Shown here: positions 17,549 through 25,295 of the stretch, piece after piece | How positions within the stretch are numbered: position 1 is the stretch's first letter | Layout of the letters: every line of letters starts with the position of its first letter | Assembly: GCF_001553545.1 (NCBI RefSeq) | Contig: NZ_CP014227.1 | Location: forward strand, 1,532,501 to 1,596,500 | Length of the DNA: 64,000 nt | Origin: Capnocytophaga haemolytica | Lineage (GTDB): Bacteria > Bacteroidota > Bacteroidia > Flavobacteriales > Flavobacteriaceae | Reading direction: 5' to 3' | Notes under the pieces: model-generated | Seen by the model: the letters and a program-made list of their open reading frames with translations, nothing else | Databases searched by the model: none | Told to the model about the DNA's origin: nothing | Position numbers and translations under genes: made by a program

Positions 17549-18496
17549 TTAATTTGCTGCATTGGCAGAGCGCATTGCTAATTTCTCAATCGCATAAATT
17601 ACAAAGAAGCCCACGATTGCCAGCACAAAAGCCAATAGCAATTGAGGTGCATTCCCTGTAATTTCACTGTAATACGAAGGCGAAACACTGCGTTCCCAAG
17701 CCGCTATTGCTGTTCCTTGCGAGTCTGTATCCCATTTCAATACCTCTTTCCAAGGCCAAACCTTATTGAGCGACCCAATGATAAAGCCCGTAAGTCCTGC
17801 AAAAGTAAGATTGCGATACTTAGCAAACAGCCATTTGAGGGTACGCGAAAAGCTCAGAATACCGATGATAGCCCCAACAGCAAATGCCTCTATGACAGTG
17901 AAATTCCAATTGCTAAGCGCATCTAAAACAGTGTGATACGCCCCTAAAAGCACTAAGATAAAAGCCCCAGAAATACCTGGGAGTATCATCGCACATATAG
18001 CTAAAGCCCCCGAAAAAAAGATAAAAATAAGCCCATGGTTACCTGCCAGCGGAGGCAAGATAGTGATCACATAAGCTACGGCACCCGACAGCACCATCGC
18101 CAACACAGTAGCGATACGCCAATGCTCAATTTCCTTTATAAGGAAGAACACGCTGGCTACCATTAGCCCAAAGAAGAACGACCACACCATTATAGGCTGA
18201 TTGTCCAAAAGCCACTTCATCCCCTTAGCCAGCGACAGTATGCTGATGCCAATACCCAACAGCAGCGCAAAGAAGAACGCCCCGTTGATATGCTTCCAAA
18301 AGGCAGACAACCCCTTCTTGAACAAGAGCCTGAACGCCTCCGCGTTGATCTTACTAATAGAATCCACCAATTCCTCGTAAATCCCTGAAATAAATGCGAT
18401 TGTACCTCCCGAAACACCAGGAACGACATCCGCTGCACCCATCGCTATGCCTTTTAAGGTAATAAGTGCGTAATCAAAAAAGTTTCTCTTCATCAC
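17549..18496 (-). CDS. popT: DUF368 polyprenyl-phosphate transporter (PopT family)
   Basis: 315 residues, mostly membrane helices. GIAMGAADVVPGVSGGTIAFISGIYEEL at the N-terminus and AICAMILPGISGAFILVLLGAY in the middle form the inverted-repeat PGxSG pair that defines DUF368. Family members (PopT) recycle undecaprenyl phosphate across the inner membrane for cell-wall and polysaccharide synthesis. The two PGVSG/PGISG motifs are both intact. The start may be the second Met. The symbol rests on family membership only. Confidence 0.85.
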   Translation of the reverse strand: MMKRNFFDYALITLKGIAMGAADVVPGVSGGTIAFISGIYEELVDSISKINAEAFRLLFKKGLSAFWKHINGAFFFALLLGIGISILSLAKGMKWLLDNQPIMVWSFFFGLMVASVFFLIKEIEHWRIATVLAMVLSGAVAYVITILPPLAGNHGLIFIFFSGALAICAMILPGISGAFILVLLGAYHTVLDALSNWNFTVIEAFAVGAIIGILSFSRTLKWLFAKYRNLTFAGLTGFIIGSLNKVWPWKEVLKWDTDSQGTAIAAWERSVSPSYYSEITGNAPQLLLAFVLAIVGFFVIYAIEKLAMRSANAAN

Positions 18497-18562
18497 GTAA
18501 TAGTTTGAGTAACATTCGGTAGTATTTTACATTGATGAAATGAGAGTAGTAAGTCTTAGTAA

Positions 18563-19072
18563 TTAGAATGTCCAGTCACCGCGCACTTTTAGCACCTGTT
18601 CTATCACATCCCTGACGGCGCCTTGTCCACCATCACGATGCGAAATATAATCCGCAACAGCCTTTACTTCTGGTACGGCATCTTGTGGGCAAGTAGCCAA
18701 ACCTGCGTGCTGCATCGGTGGGATATCAGGCATATCGTCGCCCATATAGAGTATTTGCTCCTTTCTTAGCCCCTTGCTCTTCTGATACTCCAAAAAGGTA
18801 TCCAGCTTTTGGTGGCGCAGCATATAGATATCGAACACACCGAGCCCCTCAAAACGCTTTCTTACCCCTACATTGCTCCCCCCTGTAATGATACAAATGT
18901 TATAGCCCTTACTTACAGCAGTTTTGATAGCAAAGCCGTCTTTCATATTCATACTTCTGAACAATTCGCCCTCATTATCCACAAATACTTGTGTGTTGGT
19001 GAAAACGCCGTCCACATCAAATACAAAGGTAGTAATCTCTTTCAAATACTCCTTATAATTTTTCTCTTTCAT
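18563..19072 (-). CDS. kdsC: KdsC-like HAD phosphatase (KDO-8-phosphate phosphatase)
   Basis: 169 residues, a C0-type HAD phosphatase that releases phosphate from 3-deoxy-D-manno-octulosonate 8-phosphate in lipopolysaccharide core synthesis. Visible motifs are FVFDVDGVFTNTQVF (nucleophile Asp and the DxD pair), ICIITGGSN (motif II) and YMGDDMPDIPPM (motif III). The family forms tetramers in the cytoplasm. Its start overlaps the end of the DUF2520 gene by 20 bases, so the two are co-transcribed. Related N-acylneuraminate cytidylyltransferase-type phosphatases are a less likely alternative. Confidence 0.85.
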   Translation of the reverse strand: MKEKNYKEYLKEITTFVFDVDGVFTNTQVFVDNEGELFRSMNMKDGFAIKTAVSKGYNICIITGGSNVGVRKRFEGLGVFDIYMLRHQKLDTFLEYQKSKGLRKEQILYMGDDMPDIPPMQHAGLATCPQDAVPEVKAVADYISHRDGGQGAVRDVIEQVLKVRGDWTF

Positions 19073-19823
19073 ACGTTTTTATAATTGAATCTGTAATTAT
19101 CTCATAGATTTTTCGCCTCTCACCCGAAAGTAATCCTAAGTGTTCGCTGATCGTTTGAGTATCATTGCGCCTCGCAGGACCTGTCTGAGCCTTCATAGGG
19201 GCTAAGTGTTCCAGCCTCTCAAAAGTACCACTGATAAGCGGTTGCAAAATCTCAAACGGTATATGGTTTTCCTTGCAAATATCCTCACTGAGGGCGATAA
19301 GGTGATTGGTGAAATTATTAGCAAACACTGCCGCTACGTGCAGCATACGCCGTTGATAGCCATTTAGCTCGTATATCTTAGAAGAAAGCAACCCAGCCAA
19401 AGGCTTCAGCAGGCTCTCCATATCACTCTTGTGTTCCGCCTCTAAGCAAATTGGGATCTGCTTAAAATCAACCGACGAGCCTATTGAGAACGACTGCAAT
19501 GGATAGAACACTCCCCGCCTATGCTTAGGGTCAATCGCTTCCATAGGCGTATTGCCCGAGGTGTGCACTACCAAGCCTCCTGAAAAAGGCAGTTGCCGCG
19601 ATACCTCAGCAATCGCATCGTCCTTTACAGCAAGGATACAGATATCGACAGACCTCAACAGTGAAAAGTCGTGTACCCTTTCCACGGGAAAATGCTCAAA
19701 GTCCTTCGGTGTCTCGCCTCTGCTATACAACTGAACCAGATGTACTTCAGCCTGCTTACACAGTGCTTTTACAAGGTGATAAGCTACATTTCCCGCTCCG
19801 ATAATGCTGATATTTAGTATCAT
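19053..19823 (-). CDS. Rossmann-fold DUF2520 protein
   Basis: 256 residues from the chosen ATG (MILNISIIGAGNVAYHLVKAL); the 16 codons upstream are not conserved-looking. A Rossmann dinucleotide fold (GAGNVAYHL) resembles F420/NADP-dependent reductases and ketopantoate reductase. The C-terminal half (YELNGYQRRMLHVAAVFANNFTNHL ... GPARRNDTQTISEHL) is the DUF2520 domain. The family is common in Bacteroidota next to kdsC-like and Maf-type genes; no reaction is established. It is the first gene of a pair with kdsC. Confidence 0.8.
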   Translation of the reverse strand: MILNISIIGAGNVAYHLVKALCKQAEVHLVQLYSRGETPKDFEHFPVERVHDFSLLRSVDICILAVKDDAIAEVSRQLPFSGGLVVHTSGNTPMEAIDPKHRRGVFYPLQSFSIGSSVDFKQIPICLEAEHKSDMESLLKPLAGLLSSKIYELNGYQRRMLHVAAVFANNFTNHLIALSEDICKENHIPFEILQPLISGTFERLEHLAPMKAQTGPARRNDTQTISEHLGLLSGERRKIYEIITDSIIKTYEREKL

Positions 19824-20019
19824 CTCTATACTTTGACCGTGCAAAGATACATAAATTAATCTATATACCAAGAAAAAAAGAATATATTTAAGAGTAAACG
19901 CATAGAATGTAAATGAACTAATTCATCACATATTGTTAATAATCAATATTTTAACTATTGTATATAGACGTATTAACGATGAAACTTTACAGAGACGACC
20001 ACAATAATATTTACAAAGT

Positions 20020-20050
20020 TTTGTGCATTATAAATTATTTTGTAATTTTG
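20020..20050 (+). promoter_or_regulatory. Consensus promoter far upstream of mgtE
   Basis: TTTG (20020-20023), a 19-base spacer and TAATTTTG (20043-20050) match the Bacteroidota consensus. The next gene starts 500 bases downstream, so a long leader or a separate RNA would result. Confidence 0.55.
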
Positions 20051-20139
20051 CAGCATATTTCTGAGAATACTGCAACACACTATTTTCTTCCTAATTTACT
20101 ACTTACTCATTCCTATCTTTCCCCTACTGATTACTAAGA

Positions 20140-20249
20140 AAAACCTACCTAAGGTAAGAGGAACCTAAGAGCAAGGTAAGAACAAGGTAAGAGCAACTCT
20201 ACACAAACCCTACAGGAATCCTATACGATGGCTATACGATTTCCTATAC
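20140..20249. repeat. 11-bp-period array, about ten units
   Basis: Units such as AACCTAAGAGC, AAGGTAAGAAC, AACCCTACAGG and AATCCTATACG follow at 11-bp spacing. The second dinucleotide alternates between CC and GG while the following TA is largely kept. Phase slips by one base near the end. Confidence 0.85.
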
Positions 20250-20452
20250 TTTATTCTTACTAAAAAGGTAGTATTTTACTCTCATATTAGTGTTATCAAG
20301 AATTACATATTTTTTAATTATAATATCATTTTAATGAGAATATAATAAAAATCACTTCCTTGTACGATGCTTTCCAATATATGAGTTGCCCCTCTGAAAT
20401 ATGCTTGCACTTGTATTACTCCCTTTTTTTAAAAATGAATGCAAAAAATACC

Positions 20453-20482
20453 TTTCCAATTAAAATAAAATCCCTAAATTTG
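20453..20482 (+). promoter_or_regulatory. Promoter of mgtE
   Basis: TAAATTTG (20475-20482) is a good -7 element. The -33 position has TTTC with an 18-base spacer. The start codon is 70 bases downstream. Confidence 0.55.
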
Positions 20483-20496
20483 CAGCCTCAAATAAA

Positions 20497-20529
20497 CGAA
20501 CCACCTTCGAAGCGAGAACGAACAGTCGC
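20497..20529. repeat. 11-bp-period array, three CGAA units, in the mgtE leader
   Basis: CGAACCACCTT, CGAAGCGAGAA and CGAACAGTCGC follow at exact 11-bp spacing between promoter and start codon. The same CGAA spacing is seen at 52106-52138. Confidence 0.7.
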
Positions 20530-20552
20530 CTAATGACACAAACACCTAAAAA

Positions 20553-21866
20553 ATGCAATTACAAGATAAACACCCTGCTGATATCGCTGAGCAATTAGCC
20601 CAACTCAACGAGAAAGAACGCAATATCTCCTTTATGATGCTTCCCCCCGATAAAAAGGCGGATGTATTTGCCTATTTCGAGCCTGATTTGCAAGCTGATA
20701 TAGCCAAATCATTAGCCAATAAAGAGCTGGCAGAAATCCTCAACCAAATGCCTCCTGACGACCGCACTCAGCTCTTGGAGAACTTCCCCGATCAAATCAT
20801 CAAAGAATCCATCAACCTGCTCAATGCTCAAGAAAAAGAGACGGCACTGAACCTGATCGGGTATCCCAAGGATAGCATTGCCCGCCTGATGACCCCCAAC
20901 TACATACAGGCGCGCCCCGAGTGGACTATCGAGCAGGTGCTCACACAGATACGCCGTTATGCCAAGAAGGCTGAGACTCTTACCTTTATATATATTGTCG
21001 ATAGGCAAAACAGGCTCATCGACGACCTACACATCAGTCAGGTGTTGATGGCTGATAAGCAAGCCCTCGTAGCCAACCTGATGGATAACTCCTTCGTCAG
21101 TATCAAAACTACCTTGCCTATTGAGGAAAGCTATGAAATCTTCCAGAAATACGACCGCTCGGCGATGCCTATCGTCACCGACAACGGCACGCTGGTGGGG
21201 ATCGTCACCTTCGACGACATCCTCGACAAGATCAAAGCCAGTGACACTGAGGATATCCAGAAGTTCGGTGGGATGGAAGAACTCGACCTCTCTTACACCC
21301 AAACGCCACTACTGGAATTGGTTCGTAAGCGTGCTGGCTGGCTTATAATCCTGTTCCTCAGCGAAATGCTTACAGCCTCGGCGATGGGGTATTTCGACGG
21401 TGAAATCGAAAAAGCGGTTGTTTTAGCGCTATTTGTCCCCTTGATTATTTCCAGTGGAGGAAACTCAGGCTCACAAGCTGCTTCACTGATTATCCGCGCA
21501 ATGGCGCTGCAAGAACTCAAGCTCAAGGACTGGTGGTATGTGATGAAGAAAGAAATCCTATCAGGGATCTTGCTCGGGAGTATCTTGGGGGTTATAGGCT
21601 TCTTGCGCATTCTTGTATGGCAGCAGAGCGGATTTTACAACTATGGGCAGTATTGGCTTTCTATTGGGCTTACAGTGTCCGTCTCACTGATCTTCATTGT
21701 CTTATGGGGTACACTCACAGGCTCGCTTATTCCCTTTATATTGCGTAAGATAGGCTTAGACCCTGCTACTGCCTCAGCGCCATTTGTGGCAACCTTAGTC
21801 GATGTAACAGGGTTGATTATCTATTTCACTATTGCAGCACTCTTTCTTGCTGGCAAACTTCTGTAA
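20553..21866 (+). CDS. mgtE: Magnesium transporter MgtE
   Basis: 437 residues. The N-terminal helical domain (HPADIAEQLAQLNEKER ... MPPDDRTQLLENFPDQ) senses Mg. It is followed by two CBS domains (about 130-250, MTPNYIQARPEWTIEQVL and MPIVTDNGTLVGIVTFDDIL) and five membrane helices. The selectivity region SGGNSGSQAASLIIRAMAL and the last helix PFVATLVDVTGLIIYF carry the Mg-site Asp. MgtE is a Mg-gated inner-membrane channel. The visible N-terminus starts directly at the HPADIAE motif, slightly shorter than many homologues, but no in-frame upstream start exists. Confidence 0.93.
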   Translation: MQLQDKHPADIAEQLAQLNEKERNISFMMLPPDKKADVFAYFEPDLQADIAKSLANKELAEILNQMPPDDRTQLLENFPDQIIKESINLLNAQEKETALNLIGYPKDSIARLMTPNYIQARPEWTIEQVLTQIRRYAKKAETLTFIYIVDRQNRLIDDLHISQVLMADKQALVANLMDNSFVSIKTTLPIEESYEIFQKYDRSAMPIVTDNGTLVGIVTFDDILDKIKASDTEDIQKFGGMEELDLSYTQTPLLELVRKRAGWLIILFLSEMLTASAMGYFDGEIEKAVVLALFVPLIISSGGNSGSQAASLIIRAMALQELKLKDWWYVMKKEILSGILLGSILGVIGFLRILVWQQSGFYNYGQYWLSIGLTVSVSLIFIVLWGTLTGSLIPFILRKIGLDPATASAPFVATLVDVTGLIIYFTIAALFLAGKLL

Positions 21867-21878
21867 ATCATACTAAAA

Positions 21879-21906
21879 ACCCCTTTCAACACAGGCTGAA
21901 AGGGGT
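21879..21906. terminator. Bidirectional terminator hairpin
   Basis: ACCCCTTTCA pairs with TGAAAGGGGT across eight bases, between the converging mgtE and pentapeptide-repeat genes. No long T-run is present. Confidence 0.6.
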
Positions 21907-21933
21907 ACACATTCTAAGATATTTGTTATTTGA

Positions 21934-23229
21934 TTATGATTTTCCGAACTTTCTGAAGGCTTGTATCGTTTGGTAATAACCGTAGATAATGAAGATTCTA
22001 CCGATGAACAAGGCTAAGTAGCCCCATACGCCGAGTGCCAGCCCAAAAGGATGAACCTCCCACTCAGCAATATTGAGTATTTCTAAAAAGTGCTTAAAAA
22101 TATCCTTCAAGCCGTAACTATCCCAAGAGATTTTCTCGTACAGAGAAAGGATAACCAGCCCGTAAGTAATAATACCTGATAAGAGGGTGAATGCAACGGC
22201 TTTTAGCCAGTTAGTGCCAAAGTTATTTGAAATCCTATTGAGGAATAGAACAGTACTATCCTTCACACGCGCACTGCCCCCTAATTCCTTTTGATAGAGG
22301 TGCATTTCGCGCTTGTAGAAAGCAAGTCCGTTGATTTTATCGTTGTTCTTGTAGAAATTATCTTTGATAATGCGGTAACTTTCTCTGATCTTCTGGTATA
22401 CCGAAAGGGCTTTATCCCCCTCTCTGACTTCAAGAGTGCCAAAATCGTCGTAATACTTTGAGAAATAGCCTCTCCTGAATAGTTCTTTCTCACCTTTTAC
22501 CGAAATATTCCAGAAATTGACATTACAAGTGAAGTTAGCTCTTGAAATATCTAAACATTTCTCAAAAGCACTGCTCTCAAAACTTATGTAGGTGTCCTTG
22601 TCTACCTTGTTGTACAAGAATTGAACCTCTCGCTTAAAAGTAACATTCGAAAAGACCGCCCTATTAGCGAAGTCCGTCCAATAGAACTGTTCTGGTTCGT
22701 AGAATGTAGATAGATGGAAATCAACTAGCGCCTTAAAAGTAGTGTTCTCAAAAGAGACCTTGGTATAAAAGTTGCAGTAGTGGAAAGACACGTTGCTGAG
22801 AAAACTCGCTTTACCCAATTGCAACACATCCGAAGCGTTGTTTTTCTTGTCCTTTGTGCCAAAGTCAGCTTCTGTAAAATCAGCTTCTTTCTCAAAAATA
22901 CTATGGGCAAAACTTGCACTCTTCTTGAACTTACTGTTTGAGAAATCAACTTTATCTTTAAAAATACAATTCTCAAAGGATACGTTGTCGAAGAAAATAC
23001 AATCGGTAAAGCTCACTGGGAAATTAAATATGATATTTCGCAGTGACATAGTAGCATAAGTAAGCCCCCTGAAGCTGACATTTCTGGTGATGATCAAAGC
23101 CTTTTTCTTGTATATCTTGCGGATAATCCCAATGATTTCAAAAAGACTGCCATCGTCGGGCAAATTGCGCAAGAAAATCGTATCCTTGTTCGACCTTGTA
23201 CTATCTATGTATAATGTGATATTCTTCAT
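21934..23229 (-). CDS. Pentapeptide-repeat protein with C-terminal membrane helices
   Basis: 431 residues. After an N-terminal domain of about 55 residues, residues about 60-250 are a pentapeptide-repeat helix with F at the centre of each unit (FTDCIFFDNVSFENCIFKDK, ADFTEADF). The C-terminal third has a helical linker and two or three membrane segments (WLKAVAFTLLSGIITYGLVIL, GVWGYLALFIGRIFIIYGYY). Membrane-anchored pentapeptide proteins are widespread but without assigned function. It follows the NUDIX gene by about 20 bases on the minus strand. Confidence 0.78.
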   Translation of the reverse strand: MKNITLYIDSTRSNKDTIFLRNLPDDGSLFEIIGIIRKIYKKKALIITRNVSFRGLTYATMSLRNIIFNFPVSFTDCIFFDNVSFENCIFKDKVDFSNSKFKKSASFAHSIFEKEADFTEADFGTKDKKNNASDVLQLGKASFLSNVSFHYCNFYTKVSFENTTFKALVDFHLSTFYEPEQFYWTDFANRAVFSNVTFKREVQFLYNKVDKDTYISFESSAFEKCLDISRANFTCNVNFWNISVKGEKELFRRGYFSKYYDDFGTLEVREGDKALSVYQKIRESYRIIKDNFYKNNDKINGLAFYKREMHLYQKELGGSARVKDSTVLFLNRISNNFGTNWLKAVAFTLLSGIITYGLVILSLYEKISWDSYGLKDIFKHFLEILNIAEWEVHPFGLALGVWGYLALFIGRIFIIYGYYQTIQAFRKFGKS

Positions 23230-23249
23230 TTTTCTGTGCTTTTATACCG

Positions 23250-23762
23250 CTACCCTTTTAACTTTGCGATGGTATTTCTCACTGATACAAAGCCGATAGC
23301 CTCTAAGTTGATTTCATTGAGAGCGATCCATTGCAGCGCTTTGATTTCATTAGGAGCGACGATATGCACGTTAGGGTCGCTGAGTACACACTCGAAGAAC
23401 AAGTCCATCGTACGGTAAGGTATTGATTTATAGGGGTAGTTATTAGGGTGAGAGCCTATGTAATGCAATTGTGAAGGGGTGATGGTCAATCCCATTTCTT
23501 CACGTACCTCACGGCAAGCAGCCTCTTCAGCAGTTTCATTAGGATCGATAAACCCCCCAGGAAGGTCAAGGCGCCCTTTATCAGGGTCTTCATTGCGCAC
23601 AGTAAATAAAATCTTGTCGTCGTGTCGAAAAATGACAGCTACTGCCGCAGCGATATTATGAAAGTACGTAAAACCGCAGTCGTGGCATAGAAACCGCACA
23701 TTATTAGGGAATTCCACATTGGTAGAAGTGCAGTTAGGGCAGTGCTTAAAAATGGTATTCAT
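23250..23762 (-). CDS. NUDIX hydrolase with N-terminal zinc ribbon
   Basis: 170 residues. A short zinc ribbon (FKHCPNCTSTNVEF ... FLCHDCGFTYF) is followed by the NUDIX fold with the complete catalytic box GFIDPNETAEEAACREVREEMG (GX5EX7REVXEEXG, all positions present). Zinc-ribbon NUDIX enzymes include NADH pyrophosphatase relatives, but this protein is much shorter than NudC, so the substrate is open. It is transcribed from a promoter that overlaps, head to head, the promoter of the thioredoxin-like gene. Confidence 0.85.
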   Translation of the reverse strand: MNTIFKHCPNCTSTNVEFPNNVRFLCHDCGFTYFHNIAAAVAVIFRHDDKILFTVRNEDPDKGRLDLPGGFIDPNETAEEAACREVREEMGLTITPSQLHYIGSHPNNYPYKSIPYRTMDLFFECVLSDPNVHIVAPNEIKALQWIALNEINLEAIGFVSVRNTIAKLKG

Positions 23763-23787
23763 AATCTTGTTGTCTTAAAAATATTTG

Positions 23788-23818
23788 CAAAATTATAAAA
23801 AATACTTGCAGTGTCAAA
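23788..23818 (-). promoter_or_regulatory. Promoter of the NUDIX gene
   Basis: On the minus strand TTTG (23818-23815), a 19-base spacer and TAATTTTG (23795-23788) match the consensus. It overlaps the opposite promoter at 23805-23835. Confidence 0.65.
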
Positions 23819-23835
23819 ATATTTTTGTACTTTTG
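23805..23835 (+). promoter_or_regulatory. Promoter of the thioredoxin-like gene
   Basis: CTTG (23805-23808), a 19-base spacer and TACTTTTG (23828-23835). It shares bases with the divergent NUDIX promoter, so polymerase binding may be mutually exclusive. Confidence 0.65.
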
Positions 23836-23852
23836 ACAAAAAATATTTCAAA

Positions 23853-24455
23853 ATGAGTACAACAAAAATTATAAGAGAGAGTTTATTATACGCAATTTCC
23901 TACCAAAGTTACCGCAATTTGATTGATAAATACGCCGAAGAGGGTAAGAGTAGCGGTCCTGAGCAAACCGATGAGCGCATTCACTACACAGCACTTAATG
24001 AAAAGCGTTACAAGCGCTTGGATAAAACGATTGAAATCCCTGAGGATAAAGCTGAGTTCTTTAAAAAGTACCGTCGGAGTCGTACCCTCTTAGTCATTGT
24101 TGAAACTTGGTGTGCCGATGCAGCGCAGATATTGCCTGTAATCAATAAGATAACAGAACTCAACCCCAAGCTCAACTTAAAAATCGTTTTCCGTGATGAT
24201 AATGAGCCTTTAATGAACCTTTTCTTGACCAATGGCGGAAAGGCAATCCCTGTGGTGCTCTTCCTCGACTTGCAAGAAAATGTACTGGCACGCTGGGGCT
24301 CACGACCCTCTACCGCTACTAAGATGGTAGAAGACTACAAAGCAGCACACGGAGCCCTTACCCCTGAGTTTAAAGAAGAACTACAAAAGTGGTACAACCA
24401 AGATAAGGGGCTTACTATTATCAACGACTTTATAAAAATATTAGAAGAAATATAA
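23853..24455 (+). CDS. Thioredoxin-fold protein without a CxxC motif
   Basis: 200 residues from MSTTKIIRES; the longer frame upstream runs into the promoter, so ATG 23853 is the start. The segment TLLVIVETWCADAAQILPVINKI fits the Thioredoxin_9-type fold, but the active site reads WCADA with one Cys where CxxC is usual. GGKAIPVVLFLD carries the cis-Pro. A single-Cys site suggests a peroxiredoxin-like or thiol-transfer role rather than a dithiol oxidoreductase; that is inference. It has its own promoter and lies next to the NUDIX gene. Confidence 0.75.
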   Translation: MSTTKIIRESLLYAISYQSYRNLIDKYAEEGKSSGPEQTDERIHYTALNEKRYKRLDKTIEIPEDKAEFFKKYRRSRTLLVIVETWCADAAQILPVINKITELNPKLNLKIVFRDDNEPLMNLFLTNGGKAIPVVLFLDLQENVLARWGSRPSTATKMVEDYKAAHGALTPEFKEELQKWYNQDKGLTIINDFIKILEEI

Positions 24456-24464
24456 GGACCGATT

Positions 24465-24496
24465 TTTGGTTATCTCAGAAATATTATCTACTTTTG
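24465..24496 (+). promoter_or_regulatory. Promoter of the PIN module
   Basis: TTTG (24465-24468), a 20-base spacer and TACTTTTG (24489-24496) match the consensus, 37 bases before the ATG at 24533. Confidence 0.65.
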
Positions 24497-24532
24497 CAGC
24501 AAAATTATGTGAAATCCATCAATATTGAATCT

Positions 24533-24805
24533 ATGGAAGAAGTACTTGCACCTATACAAAGCGGAAGAATAAAGTCTCAGTCATCTATATATGAAAATGA
24601 TTGTCAGGAATTTGAAGAGCTAACTCCAGAACAAAAAAAGGCTGTTAAGGAGATATCAGATAGCATTGATTATAATATGACTGTGGATATGATGTTGGGT
24701 GTTCTTTATAATCGATTTCCAGAGGAAGAGGTGCGAAAGAAAATTGAAGCCACGCCCCACGAGAAAAAATTAGAGGTAATTGAAGAATACTTATTTCCAA
24801 AATAA
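24533..24805 (+). CDS. Short protein upstream of PIN gene, probable antitoxin
   Basis: 90 residues from the ATG chosen at 24533 (MEEVLAPIQSGRIKSQSS); an alternative TTG start would fall inside the promoter. The protein is acidic and helical (FEELTPEQKKAVKEISDSID ... RFPEEEVRKKIEATPHEKKLEVIEEYLF). It lies six bases before a PIN-domain gene with a shared promoter, the usual antitoxin position. No DNA-binding motif is obvious, and function is inferred from context. Confidence 0.55.
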   Translation: MEEVLAPIQSGRIKSQSSIYENDCQEFEELTPEQKKAVKEISDSIDYNMTVDMMLGVLYNRFPEEEVRKKIEATPHEKKLEVIEEYLFPK

Positions 24806-24811
24806 TAAAAT

Positions 24812-25291
24812 ATGCAAACTTTAATTACCAGCATAAAAACTTTAATTGTAGATACTAATATTGTTATTAGCGCTTTAATCTCACCTAATCAAGGAATTGC
24901 TTCTATATTAAAAAATAAATCTTATTTGAAGTTTATAGCTCCTATCTATTTAGAAAAGGAAGTATTCATTCATTGGAATAAAGTGCTGCAATATACTAAA
25001 TTAAATGAAATAGAGCTCTTTGAAGAATGGATGTTTTATAAGAAGAATATTGAATTTATTGAAGGAAAAGAAATCTCGGATGATATTAAACTTAAAGCCT
25101 ATACAATGGTTAAGGATATTGATATAAAAGATCAACCCTTTATAGCAACACATTTAGCTACAGGATTTCCAATATGGAGTTCTGACAAAAAATTAGTCAA
25201 TCAGTTAAGAGCAAAAGGATTTCGAAATATTTTTATTACTACTGAAGAACTCAAAATGTACTTATCTCAGTTAAGAGAAAATAAACTATAA
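24812..25291 (+). CDS. PIN-domain protein, putative toxin ribonuclease (COG1569-type)
   Basis: 159 residues. LIVDTNIVISALISPNQG holds the first conserved Asp. A central acidic helix and VKDIDIKDQPFIATHLATGFPIWSSDKKL carry the remaining acidic residues of the Mg-dependent nuclease site, and the end TTEELKMYL is typical of the COG1569 PIN family. It is the intact counterpart of the broken copy at 1140-1582. The base composition is more AT-rich than the neighbouring glycosyltransferase, consistent with acquisition as a module. Confidence 0.8.
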   Translation: MQTLITSIKTLIVDTNIVISALISPNQGIASILKNKSYLKFIAPIYLEKEVFIHWNKVLQYTKLNEIELFEEWMFYKKNIEFIEGKEISDDIKLKAYTMVKDIDIKDQPFIATHLATGFPIWSSDKKLVNQLRAKGFRNIFITTEELKMYLSQLRENKL

Positions 25292-25295
25292 ACGA

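Larger units (their letters stand above)
19824..20552. other. Gene-free intergenic region with two promoters and two 11-bp arrays
   Basis: About 730 AT-rich bases without a credible ORF. It holds an orphan promoter (20020-20050), a ten-unit 11-bp array (20140-20249), the mgtE promoter (20453-20482) and a three-unit array in the mgtE leader (20497-20529). Confidence 0.75.

Noticed and set aside
19824..20552. Magnesium riboswitch upstream of mgtE
   Set aside because: The long leader raised the idea, but no M-box or ykoK-like conserved stems were recognised, and the region is largely repeat array.
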